From positions 41,130-105,129 of the forward strand of contig NZ_JAGQTN010000024.1 of assembly GCF_020438995.1 (NCBI RefSeq): DNA of 64,000 nucleotides. Direction: 5' to 3'. The notes under the pieces were generated by a model. It worked only from the letters and a program-made list of their open reading frames with translations. It was not told the DNA's origin and did no database searches. The translations under genes and the position numbers were made by a program. Positions 54,201 through 62,500 of this stretch are shown here, piece after piece. The stretch is from Gordonia sp. (in: high G+C Gram-positive bacteria). Lineage in GTDB: Bacteria > Actinomycetota > Actinomycetes > Mycobacteriales > Mycobacteriaceae. The number at the start of each line of letters is the position of its first letter. Position 1 is the stretch's first letter.

Positions 54201-56110
54201 ACGCCGGCGCCGGCGTGGTGCGCCTGACGGTGCGCGCGGACATCGCCGCCGCGGTCGCCCCGTGCGCGGCACACCACCGGGTGACTCCGTTCATCGTGTT
54301 CCACACCGCTCTCGCGCTGACCGTCGCACGGATGACCGGGGTGTGGGATGTGGTGATCGGCACGCCGATCGCGGGCCGGGCAGACCGGGCGCTCGACCGC
54401 GTTGTCGGGATGTTCGTCAATACGCTCGTCCTGCGGACGGCGTTCGATCCGGCGGCCACGGTCACCGAGGCCCTGGCGGTGGCCCGGCGCATCGACCTTG
54501 ACGCGTTCGCCTACTCCGAGGTGCAGTTCGACCAACTGGTCGACCTGCTTGTGCCCGACCGGCCCACGGCCTACTCCCCGTTGTTCCAGATCGCCCTCAC
54601 CTACACCTCAGGTGACCTGGAGATCTTCGACGCGGCGCGCACGGTGGGCAGTAGGGCGGGAGGTGACCTGACGGTTGAGCCGGTAGTACCCGATGTCGTT
54701 GAGGCGAAGACTGACCTGATGCTGAGCGTGCACGAGGGTTCCGGGCATACCGAGGTCGAAATCACCTACGCGACAGCACTGTTCGACGAAGCCAGTATCG
54801 TCCGGTTCGGCCTGGTGTGGGAACGCATCCTCGAAGCGATCGTGAGGAGCGGCTCCGTGGGTGACAACCCCGCCGACCCGGCGATCGGCGATATCGACAT
54901 CCTCGATACGTTCTCGCAGGATACCGGGCAACCGGCCGACCCGGCCACCCTCCCCGGCCTGCTCGCCGCCCGTGACCTCGATCCCGGTCATCCGGCACTG
55001 CTCGGCGACGGCATCAACATCGGGTACGCCGAGTTCGAGGCACGCACCAACCGGGTGGCGCGGGCCCTGATCGCCCGCGGTGTCGGCCCGGGCGATGTCG
55101 TCGTCGTCGGGCCGATCGGGGCCGTGGACGAGGTGGTCGCCACCTGGGGTGTCCTCAAGTCGGGTGCGGCCCCTCTGGGCGCAGGCGGCGACGCGGCGGG
55201 TATGGCTCTCCCGTCCTATTGGCCGCGGGTGCGGCTGTGGATCGGGCCGGGCGGCCCGGACGGCATCGAGCAAGGCGGCATCGCCGACCTCGACGATGCC
55301 GCGCTGTCGTCCGCGCCGATCACCGCCACCGAACGCACCGCTCCCGTACATCCCGCCGGCGTCGCGGTGCTGGCATGGCAAGGCGCCGGCGCACCGCCGG
55401 TGGCGTTGACCCACGCGGGACTATCGATGGTGGTGGCGGAGAACCTGAAAGTCACCGGCACGCTTGCCACCGACCCCGATACGCGGATCGTCGCGACGGC
55501 CACACCGGGCACGATCGGCGCACTGCGCGAGTCGCTCGCCGCGATCGCCGCGGGACACACCCTGGTGCTCGTTCCCGGTATCCCGGGGGCCGGTGACCGC
55601 ATCGGCGCCGCGATCGCCCGCCACGCCGTGACGGACCTGTGGACTTCATTCGCCGATCTGAAGGCGATCGACCCGGAGCTGCTGGAGTCGGTGCGGAATC
55701 TGACGTTCGTCGGCGAGCCCGGTGCCGCGGAGCTGTCCGGACCGTGGAAGACACGCGGTCGGCGGATGTTCACCCTGTTCGGGCCCGCAGAGGTGGCCGG
55801 GGCGGCGACGGCGGCGAGGTTGCGCCCGGGCAAGGACGTCGGGGTGGGCAAGCCTGTCGACGGTGTCGTCGTCCGGGTGCTCGACGACCGCCTGGCGGCC
55901 GTCGACACCGGCGTGGAGGGCGCCCTCTATGTCGGCGGCAACGGGCTGGGCACGGGCTATCCCGGTGACGCCGCGTCGACGTCGATGGTCTTCGTCGCCG
56001 ACCCCGCGGGCGGACCGGGCGACCGGATCTTCGCCACCGGGCTGCGGGCACAGATTGATAAGTCGGGCAATATCCGCATTCATGATACGGCCGGGGATTT
56101 GGACCGGTGA
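44921..56110 (+). CDS. Nonribosomal peptide synthetase 2 (A-T-C-A-T-C-A-T-C plus degenerate A)
   Basis: About 3729 residues, starting seven bases after NRPS 1. Domains: degenerate A-like N-terminus 1-112; A3 113-625; T3 630-706; C4 716-1172 (HHIAADG); A4 1190-1710; T4 1713-1790; C5 1800-2246 (HHIAGDG); A5 2264-2783; T5 2787-2863; C6 2873-3325 (HHIACDG); degenerate A 3337-3729. Codes: A3 DVANMAMVYK (unassigned), A4 DFWNVGMVHK (Thr), A5 DFWSVGMVHK (Thr-like). All T domains have GGNS(L/M). No epimerase. ATG at 44921 was preferred to an upstream ATG inside NRPS 1, since its start aligns with the NRPS 3 start. A5 carries a small in-frame 15-bp repeat near motif A7. Confidence 0.93.
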   Translation: MTDSRESVLAFSRVWGSAAPSTVDLIACAAAVDPGRVAVADTPVLTFGQLHEQVTVTAEVLVAQGLDTDAAVGAILTAVLMRAGGDAAGVAARVPEEVTRVRESARSVVGHADLGSLAGVLRVVAARNPDRVAVVDTSGAALTYRELDARSDELAAGLLRRGAGTGTLVGVGVDRGAELITVLLAVLKAGAGYVPLDTGHPVDRISTVVADAEPVLVISDASVVDSWSAALDVRCVLASDLAGDDLAGGDGDTGEPALPTRIDPGLPAYVMYTSGTTGVPKGVAVSHRAVLALLATMIGEYDISPDDVWAGFTSFGFDVSVAEMWLSLACGGRFVAIDFLTSRSAGDFVAMLGREGVSVVNMTPSAFYEIAGAVRGGGFPSCVRIMMLAGEALDITQVRRWFADRDAEGVIGPRLNNMYGPTEATVYATRRELTREFVEETPAGDVGGALPETRLYVLDSRLAAVPDGVPGDVYLAGAQLADGYAHRPALTAARFVADPFGGAGDRMYLTGDVGLLRDGSLEFLGRSDDQVKLRGYRIELGEVESVMSAAPGVVAAAADVYGDERSTDRLVGYVTGAGATGESVREFVRTRLPDYMVPDVVMILARLPLTLNGKLDRRALPAPVFGAAAEYVAPQGSVEVTVEQICARVLGVERVSVVESVFDVGGNSMLAARIVARVCDEFGVDLNLRDLFDEPTVRGLAVRVARANAGLPAVTAVSPRPERIPLSFAQARMWFVNQLDTASSAYNIPLVLRITGTLDVEALRQAVVDVVIRHEVLRTVFAPTGSGAGDAPGDDQPCQLIADPESITGQLDWSVVEDRSGIDEAVGRGFDVSTNWPIRVRVCRTGVAEHLLAIVVHHIAADGESLAPLVSDLLTAYGARTRGAVPDIEPLAVQMADYAIWQREVLGTVDDVDSVIGRQFGYWREQLAGVPDVLELPTDRPRPTVASGRGDRVGFEIPVPVGRRIDALARGRGVTPFMVVHAGLAVLLARLSASGDIAIATPIAGRGQAALDPVVGMFVNTLVLRTAVSAELTMDELLDCVKATDLDAFAHADVPFENIVEQLVPHAGQAYEPLAQVMLSFNPTGDLADLDLTLPGIEVRAVDPGQRAAQRDLTVSLVPGAGSGLWHGSLGYATDLFDRSTMVVFAERFIRVLDALTADPAMAVGDVDILTDGDRAMLARLPAPVTATAHAQSSLAGIFADSAAAHPDSIAVTAGEMSLTYAELDTRSRAVASGLRARGVRAGDLVGVATARSVDLVASIIGILRAGAAYVPLDLTNPVGRLAHIVSDSGVGVVLTDASSSAHPLWEAAGDGVVVADVADLISAPRVAVDDPVSVAVPSDSRAYVIYTSGSTGLPKGVEVTHRDVLTLLDAASADFDFGSGDVWTMFHSYAFDFSVWELWGPLFHGGRCVIVDRDLARDPEVFVDLLVAEGVTVLNQTPSAFYQLIDVRRRGAAGRRWPVRYIVFGGEALSFEQVRRWFDLFGDDEARLVNMYGITETTVHVSFRELDRAAVSAGDGSLIGRPLSSLGIHVLDARLRPVPMGVAGEMYVAGGQLAQGYLSRPDLTATRFVADPYGPPGSRLYRTGDVARRVAGDDGNGDIEYLGRADSQVQLRGFRIEFGEVEAGLLATEGVVAAAARIVDMPVIGEQLIGYVVAADGAEPDVGAVRERAADLVPAYMVPATVLVVDALPLTANGKLDREALPVPEFGAATAGFTAPETAQEILVAQAFAEVLGLPRVGVTDSFFDIGGNSLSATRLAARIAVVLGVGVAIRDVFATPTVRELIEQVADNELAPGPVTALAVRPDPIPVSFAQQRMWFINRFDPDAPTYNIPVVLKITGALDVPAVRAAMIDVIDRHEVLRTTFPAIDGVPCQRIGSAAEFDARGVWQVVDSRQAVLDAVSTGFDVAQQWPIRVCVWRKSGDVHVLAVIIHHIAGDGESLHPLLRDFVAAYTARAQGHVPEFTPLAVQFADFAVWQHDVLGPASDEHSVIGRQLEYWRGQLAGLPDVLELPTTRPRPSVASMAGGRVEFAIPADVGDRINSVARDLGATPFMVVHAAFAVLMARLSDTTDIAVATPIAGRGQPVLDPLVGMFVNTLVLRTEVDPAGRFTELLEQVRHVDLDAFAHADAPFETVVEALNPVRSEAFSPLAQVMLSFDPTAAVADADITVAGLTVEPVRPPNIPAQLDLIVIIETGLAGEPWRCAVGYATDLFDDSSVETIMERFVRVLDAVTAAPEAAVGDADILIDSDHAHPVVEEVPRPGPAAGSLVDVFTRSVGAYGERIAVSAGTDAGLSYSQLDARSDTVAAALVDSGVRPGDPVGVATDRSVDLAVAILGVLKAGAGYVPLDMSYPVARLDYYVTDSAVSVIVTDASTDGHPLWEATAGRARRLDLADLTAREAVAVPLPVAVQPDSLAYVIYTSGSTGRPKGVEITHRNVLTLLGAAAADFDCGPEDVWTMCHSYGFDFSVWELWGALATGGRCVIVDRDTVRDPALLVELVAAQRVTVLSQTPSAFYPFIDARSRRHGPIALRYVVFGGEALSPQRVRRWWELFPGDQARLINMYGITETTVHVTFRELTPDSVPVGDRSLIGRPLSSLRVHILDSRLRPVPVGVRGEIYVSGDQLARGYTGRADISSERFVADPFSGDGRRMYRTGDTARRVDGGKRGDIECSDIECSDIEYLGRNDFQVMLRGFRIELGEIEAAMESADGVNRAVTGFAGDAIVGYVVREPGATVDRDVVVAAVARRVPAYMVPAAVVVLDDLPLTANGKLDRAALPVVELTGGSGAHAAPQNPAETLVAQVFAELLDVDRVSVTDSFFDLGGNSLSAMRLAARASDALGVTVSVRDVFTAPSVRELVAAVSGNGSALPPVVSAVTRPERIPLSGAQTRMWFVNRLDPESSAYNIPLGLRMRGPVDAVAVRAAFGDVLGRHEVLRTRYPADESGPYQDILDPESAAWQLDWRIVADPAELRGAAVAGFHVDADLPVRVRFFRDADSAESEILVVVHHIACDGESVRVLLQDLVTAYAARAAGGAPDWEPLPVQYADFALWQREILGGTNDHGVPGGQLGYWLRHLAGLPAVTDLPMDRPRPAVADAGAGVVRLTVRADIAAAVAPCAAHHRVTPFIVFHTALALTVARMTGVWDVVIGTPIAGRADRALDRVVGMFVNTLVLRTAFDPAATVTEALAVARRIDLDAFAYSEVQFDQLVDLLVPDRPTAYSPLFQIALTYTSGDLEIFDAARTVGSRAGGDLTVEPVVPDVVEAKTDLMLSVHEGSGHTEVEITYATALFDEASIVRFGLVWERILEAIVRSGSVGDNPADPAIGDIDILDTFSQDTGQPADPATLPGLLAARDLDPGHPALLGDGINIGYAEFEARTNRVARALIARGVGPGDVVVVGPIGAVDEVVATWGVLKSGAAPLGAGGDAAGMALPSYWPRVRLWIGPGGPDGIEQGGIADLDDAALSSAPITATERTAPVHPAGVAVLAWQGAGAPPVALTHAGLSMVVAENLKVTGTLATDPDTRIVATATPGTIGALRESLAAIAAGHTLVLVPGIPGAGDRIGAAIARHAVTDLWTSFADLKAIDPELLESVRNLTFVGEPGAAELSGPWKTRGRRMFTLFGPAEVAGAATAARLRPGKDVGVGKPVDGVVVRVLDDRLAAVDTGVEGALYVGGNGLGTGYPGDAASTSMVFVADPAGGPGDRIFATGLRAQIDKSGNIRIHDTAGDLDR
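52919..52960 (+). repeat. 15-bp in-frame tandem repeat in A5
   Basis: GATATCGAGTGCAGT and GATATTGAGTGCAGT stand before GATATTGAATAC, giving D-I-E-C-S twice before D-I-E-Y-L-G-R. Other A domains here have only G-D-I-E-Y-L-G-R, so about 10 extra residues lie near the A7-A8 junction. Confidence 0.9.
54929..56107 (+). other. Degenerate adenylation domain at the C-terminus of NRPS 2
   Basis: About 393 residues that align with an A domain but lack its key motifs: A3 T-S-G-S-T-G reads A-W-Q-G-A-G-A-P-P; A5 x-Y-G-P-T-E reads L-F-G-P-A-E; A7 Y-R-T-G-D reads F-A-T-G-L. The chain ends before A8 and A10, so the catalytic Lys is absent. It cannot adenylate and may be structural. Confidence 0.8.
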
Positions 56111-56213
56111 ACGTATCGGCGATCGGACAGTGGCGTATCGTCGGACGGTTGATGTCGTTGAGTCCGTCGGTACGCCGCACGGTGGAGACAGATGTGAGGG
56201 GAGCTGGTTTGGC

Positions 56214-56550
56214 GTGACGGGTGTGGGTGAGGTTGCTGCCGCGTTCAGCCGTGTCTGGGGTCCTGCCCCGGCGACGGTGGACCTGGTGGCGTTCGCCGCG
56301 ACGATTGCGCCAGACTCGGTCGCCGTCGACGGTGTCGCCGGACCCGTGTCGTTCGCGCAGCTCAACACACAACTGTCGCTGACCGCCAGGGTTCTCGCAG
56401 CTCAGGGCATCGACACCGACGCGGCCGTCGGGGCCGCGGTGACCCCCGCCCTCCCGGTCGCGGGACTATCGCCCGAGGCCGTGGCCGCACAGACCAGGGA
56501 GACGGTGGCCGCGATCCGGGCGCGAGCCCTCGGCTACGCGGGCAGCACCG
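56214..56550 (+). other. A-domain-like head of NRPS 3
   Basis: The first 112 residues match the head of NRPS 2: A-F-S-R-V-W-G, V-S-F-A-Q-L, A-A-Q-G-I-D-T-D-A-A-V-G-A. A complete A domain (A6) follows. Its position opposite the degenerate C-terminal A domain of NRPS 2 suggests subunit pairing. Confidence 0.65.
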
Positions 56551-59500
56551 ACCTCGCCTCCCTGCCCGGTATCTTCCGGTCGGTGGCGGCCCGCTTCGGG
56601 GAGCGCACCGCCCTCACCGACGAACACGGACGCACGGTCACCTATACCGAGCTCGACGGTTTGTCCGACGATCTGGCCGCCGGCCTGCTGGCCGCCGGCG
56701 CCGGACCCGAGAAGCTGGTCGGCGTCGCCCTGCCCCGCAGCATCGACCTGGTCGTCGCACTGCTGGCCGTGGTCAAGACCGGGGCGGGTTACCTGCCACT
56801 CGATCAGACCCACCCGGTCGACCGCCTGCAGATGGTCGTCGACGACGCCGACCCGGTTCTGGTGCTCACCGACGAAGCGACCATCGGGCAATGGTCCGGC
56901 CTCGGTGCCGAACTGGTCACCGTCGCCGGGCAGCGCGCCCTGGCCACCGACGACCACCGGGCCGCGCTGCCCACCCGGATCGACAGCGCGCACCCTGCCT
57001 ACGTCATGTACACCTCCGGGTCCACCGGCCGCCCGAAAGGCGTGGTCATCAGCCATGCCGACGTGGTCAATCTGCTGTCGGCGATGGGCCGCGAATACGA
57101 CTACTCGCCCGACGACGTGTGGGCGATGTACACCTCCTATGCCTTCGACGTCTCGGTCAGCGAGGTCTGGGTGTCGCTGTGCTGGGGCGGTCGCCTGGTG
57201 GTTCTGGACTACCTGACCACGCGGACGCCGCCGGATCTGGTGCGGGTGCTCGACGCCGAGCGGGTGACGGTGATCAACATGACACCGTCGGCGTTCTACC
57301 AGTTGGCCGAGGCCGTGCGGGAGCCGTCGGTCCGCACATTCCCCGCGTCGGTGCGGTCGATGATCCTGGCCGGTGAGGCACTCGACTTCCTGCAGGTTCG
57401 GCGCTGGTTCGCCGATCGGGAACGCTGCGAGGGCAGCGCCGGACCGCAGCTGAACAATATGTACGGGCCTACCGAGGCCACCGTCTACTCCACCCGCCGC
57501 GAGCTGACCCCGGATTTCGTGGCGGCCACATCGGCGAGCGACATCGGCGCCGCACTGCCCGGTGTGCGTGCGTACGTGCTCGACTCACGGCTCGTCAAGG
57601 CACCCGACGGGGTGCCCGGGCACCTGTACCTGGCCGGTGGGCAACTCGCCCGCGGCTATGCCGACCGGTACGAACTGACCGCCACCCGGTTCGTCGCCGA
57701 CCCCTTCGGCAGCCCGGGCGACCGCATGTACCAGACCGGCGACGTCGCGCTGATCCGTGACGGCGGCATCGAATACCTCGGCCGCGCCGACGACCAGGTG
57801 AAGCTGCGCGGCTTCCGGATCGAGCTCGGCGAGGTGGAGGCCGCGCTGCTGGCCGCGGATGGGGTCAGCGCGGCGGCGGCGGCCGTACATTCGCGCGACG
57901 GTTTCCCCGATCAGCTCGTCGGCTATGTCACCGCGGGCTCGGCGGCCGGTGAACTGGTCCCCGCGGATATCAAACGTGTTGTCGCGGGCAAGGTTCCCGA
58001 GTACATGGTGCCGGACGTGATCACGGTACTCGATGAGCTTCCGCTCAATGTGAACGGCAAGCTCGACCGCCGGGCACTGCCGGCGCCGGTCCTGGTGTCA
58101 GCGGTCGAATTCGTCGCACCCGCAACCGATGCCGAGGCCACGCTGGCGAAGATCTTCGCCGAGGTACTGGGGCTGGAGAAGATCAGCGTCGTCGAGTCCG
58201 TGTTCGACATGGGCGGCAACTCGCTGCTGGCGGCGCGCATCGTCGCCCGCGTCTGCGACGACATGGGTGTCGACCTGAACCTGCGCGACCTGTTCGAGGC
58301 ACCCACGGTACGCGGCTTCGCCGAGCGGGTGGCCGGCGCCGACGCGGGACTCGGCGCGGTGGTGGCGGTGGTGCCGCGACCGGCCAGGGTGCCGCTGTCG
58401 TTCGCCCAGGCACGGATGTGGTTCATCAATCAGCTCGATACCACCTCGCCCGCCTACAACATTCCCGCGGTGCTTCGGGTGTCGGGACCGCTGGACATCG
58501 GAGCGCTGCGGCTGGCGGTCGGCGATCTCGTCGCCCGCCATGAGATCCTGCGCACTTCGTTCCCCGCCCCGGACGGTGAACCGTTCCAGCTCGTCGGTGA
58601 CGTAGCCGAACTCGACGCCCGTGACGTGTGGCGGGTGGCCGGGTCGCCCGGCGAACTGCTGGGCGCCATCTCCGAGGGTTTCGACGTGACCACGGATTGG
58701 CCTTTGCGGGTGCGTATTTCGGCCGACCCGGAGGACGCCTCACGGCATCTGCTGGCCGTCGTCGGCCATCATATCGGCGTCGACGGCGAATCCGTGCTGC
58801 CGCTGGTGAGTGATCTGCTTGCCGCATATGCCGCCCGGATCGACGGGCGCGCACCGGAATTCGCTCCGCTGGCCGTGCAGTTCGCCGACTACGCCATCTG
58901 GCAGCACCGGGCGCTCGGCGGTGCCGGCGATCCGGGCTCGGTGGTGGCTCGCCAATTGGCCTACTGGCGTGAACAATTGGCGGGTCTGCCGGATGTGCTG
59001 AACCTGCCCGCGGATCATCGCCGGCCCAAGGTTGCCTCCTACCACGGCGCCCAGGTCCGCGGTGAGGTGCCGGCCGCGGTGGCGGCACAGATCCTGGAGG
59101 TGGCGCGTACCCATGACGCCACCCCGTTCATGGTGGTGCACGCGGCGCTCGCGGTCCTGCTGGCCCGACTCAGCGCAACTCACGACATCGCCGTCGCCAC
59201 CCCGATCGCCGGCCGCGGCCAGGCCGTCCTCGAACCGCTCGTCGGCATGTTCGTCAACACCCTGGTACTGCGTACCCAGACCTTCTCGGGCGAGACGTTC
59301 ACCGAGTTCCTGCACGCGGTGCGGGGCGTCGACCTCGACGCGTTCGGGCATTCGGAGGCCCCCTTCGAATCGGTCGTCGAGGCACTGGATCCTGTTCGTT
59401 CCGAGGCCTTCTCGCCGCTCGCACAGGTGCTGCTGTCGTTCGATCCGGCGGCCTCTGCCGCCGGCGCCGACATCGCGGTGGGCGGCCTGGAATTCAGCCC

Positions 59501-62500
59501 GGTCGGGCTGCCGGTGATTCCCGCGCAACTGGACCTGTCGGTGATCGTGTCGACCGCGGCCGCCGGCGATCCGTGGTCGCTGGCCCTGACCTACGCCACC
59601 GATCTGTTCACCGAGCCGACGGCCGCGACGATGCTGCGGCGGTTCGTCGCACTGCTCGAGGTGCTCACCGCCGATCCCGGGCTGCCGGTGGGGGAGGCCG
59701 GAATCGTCGACGCCGCTGAACGATCCGCGGTCCTGGCCGCGTCGCAGGGATCGGCGCAGCCGGTGCCGCCCGGCACCGTCGTCGATGTGATCGGGGCTCG
59801 CGCCGTCAGCTCCCCGGACAGTCCGGCGCTGCGCCACGACTCCCGTACGGTGACTTACGCTGAGTTCGGTTCACGCGTCAATACCCTTGCGAGGCAACTG
59901 ATAACGCTGGGTGTCGGCCCCGATACCGCGGTCGCCGTGCTGATCGACCGCAGCGTCGAACTGCTCGTCGCCGTGCACGCGGTGCTCGCCGCCGGCGGCC
60001 AGTACGTGCCGATCGCGGCCGATGCGCCCGCCGAACGGGTCCGCTACATGCTGGACACCGCGGGCGCGGGCCTCGTCCTGGTGGCAGGCTCCGGTGTCAC
60101 CAACCTGCCCGAGGGAGTCGGGACGGTCGTCGTCGACTGTTCCGGCGAGATCCATCCGGACTCGGCAGCAGCGGTCTGCGACGCAGAGCGTCTGGCGCCG
60201 CTGCGTCCGGACCACGCCGCATACACCCTGTTCACCTCGGGGTCGACGGGGCAGCCCAAGGGCGTCACGGTCTCGCACCGGGCGCTGCGCAACCGGTTGG
60301 AGTGGATGCGCGAGCAGTACGGGCTGTCGGCTTCCGACGTGTTCGTGCAGAAGACCCCGGCGACCTTCGACGTGTCGGTGTGGGAACTGCTGCTGCCGTT
60401 GGTCATCGGGTCGCCGCTGGTCATCGCCGCACCCGGCAGACATGGCGACGCGGACTATCTGGCCGCTCTCGTACGAGCAGAACAGATCACCGTGATGCAC
60501 TTCGTGCCGTCGATGCTGTCGGCGTTCACCGATGTCCTCGGCGCGGACGGTCTCGCGGAGCTGACATCGCTACGGGTCGTGTTCACCTCCGGGGAGGCGC
60601 TCGGGACTTCGTCCGCACGGGCTCTGCTCACCGGGGTGCCCGCGGTGCGGCTGATCAACCTGTACGGACCCACCGAGGCCGCGGTCGACGTCACCGCCCA
60701 TGAAGCACGGGTCGGCGACGAGGTCATCCCGATCGGTACGCCCGTACCCAACACGACGACGCTCGTGCTCGACGAACGCCTGCACCCGGTGCCCCCGGGC
60801 GTGATCGGCGAACTGTATCTCGGCGGTGTGCAGCTGGCCCGTGGCTACGCCGCGCGCCCGGACCTGACCGCCGAACGGTTCGTCGCCGATCCGCTGGGCC
60901 CCGATGGCGGACGCCTCTATCGCACCGGCGACCTGGTGCGCTGGACTGCTTCCGACGCACTGGAATACTTGGGCCGTACAGACTTTCAGGTCAAGCTGCG
61001 CGGTCAGCGACTCGAGCTCGGTGAGGTCGAGGCGGTGCTGGCCGCCGCGCCCGGCGTGGTGCACGCCGCCGCTGCCGTCGTCACCACCCCCGCCGGGGAC
61101 CAGGTGCTGGCCGGATATCTGACGCCTGCCGATGTAGACGTCGCCGGCGTCACGGCGTTCGCCGCGCTGCGACTGCCGGAATTCATGGTGCCGACCGCAT
61201 GGGTGCCACTCGCCGACGTGCCGCTCAGCGCCTCCGGAAAGCTCGACCGAAAACTGTTGCCGGAACCCGAGTTCGGCGTCCCCGGCGACGACTTCACCGA
61301 ACCCGCCTCCGACGCCGAGGAACTCGTCGCGCAGGTGTTCGCCGACGTCCTCGGTGTCGACAGGGTGAGCGTCACGTCGTCGTTCTTCGACCTGGGCGGC
61401 AACTCGCTGGCCGCGATGCGCCTGGCAGCGCGCGCCGGCGACGCGCTCGGTGTCACGGTGACAGTGCGCGATGTGTTCTCCGCCGACACGGTTCGCGGCC
61501 TCGTCGCCGAGGTTGCCGGCCACGACCGGGTCTTGCCTCCGATCACCGCGATCGATCCGCGCCCGGACGTCATCCCGTTGTCGTTCGCCCAGGCCAGGCT
61601 GTGGTTCATCAACCAGTTCGACCCCACAGAGGCCACCTACAACGTGCCCGCGGTACTGCGGCTGACCGGCTCCGTCGACACCACCGCCCTGCGCGAAGCG
61701 GTGCGAGATGTGATCGCCCGGCACGAGGTGTTGCGCACGTCGTTCCCGGCGGTCGACGGCGAGCCCCGGCAGGTCGTCGGGCAACTCGACGAGTTCGACC
61801 GGAGCGAGGTCTGGCGGGTCGTCGACTCCGAGGCCGACATCGTGGCCGCCGTCTCCACCGGTTTCGACGTGTCCAAGACCTGGCCGCTGCGGGTGCGGCT
61901 GTACGAGCAGGCGTCCGGCGAGTACCTGCTCGCCGTCGTCGCCCACCACATCGCGGTCGACGGCGAGTCGATGCCGCCGCTGGTGGCCGACGTGGTGACC
62001 GCCTTCGCCGCCCGCAGCGGCGGGGCCGCGCCGGCGTGGGAGCCGCTGCCGGTGCAGTTCGCCGACTTCGCAGTGTGGCAGCATCGGGTGCTCGGTGATC
62101 CTGAAGCGGCGCAACGGATCCGGATCGATCCAGGGACCGGCGAGCGTATCGTTCCCGATTCGGTGGTGGGGCGCCAGCTTGAGCGCTGGCGCGACCGGCT
62201 CGACGGGCTGCCCGAGGTGCTCGACATCGCCGGCGCCCGCCCGCGGCCCGTCGTTGCCTCCCATCGCGGTGCGCGAGTCGGTTTCACGCTCCCGGCGGCC
62301 GTCGGTGCCGAGATCGATGAGGTCGCACGCCGCCACCGGGCCACCCCGTTCATGGTGGTGCACGCGGCGCTGGCCGTGCTCCTGTCGCGGCTGAGCGCCA
62401 CCGACGACATCGCGATCGCGGCGCCGGTCGCCGGTCGCGGTCAGCAAGTCCTCGACCCGCTCGTCGGCATGTTCGTCAACACGCTCGTGCTGCGCACCCA

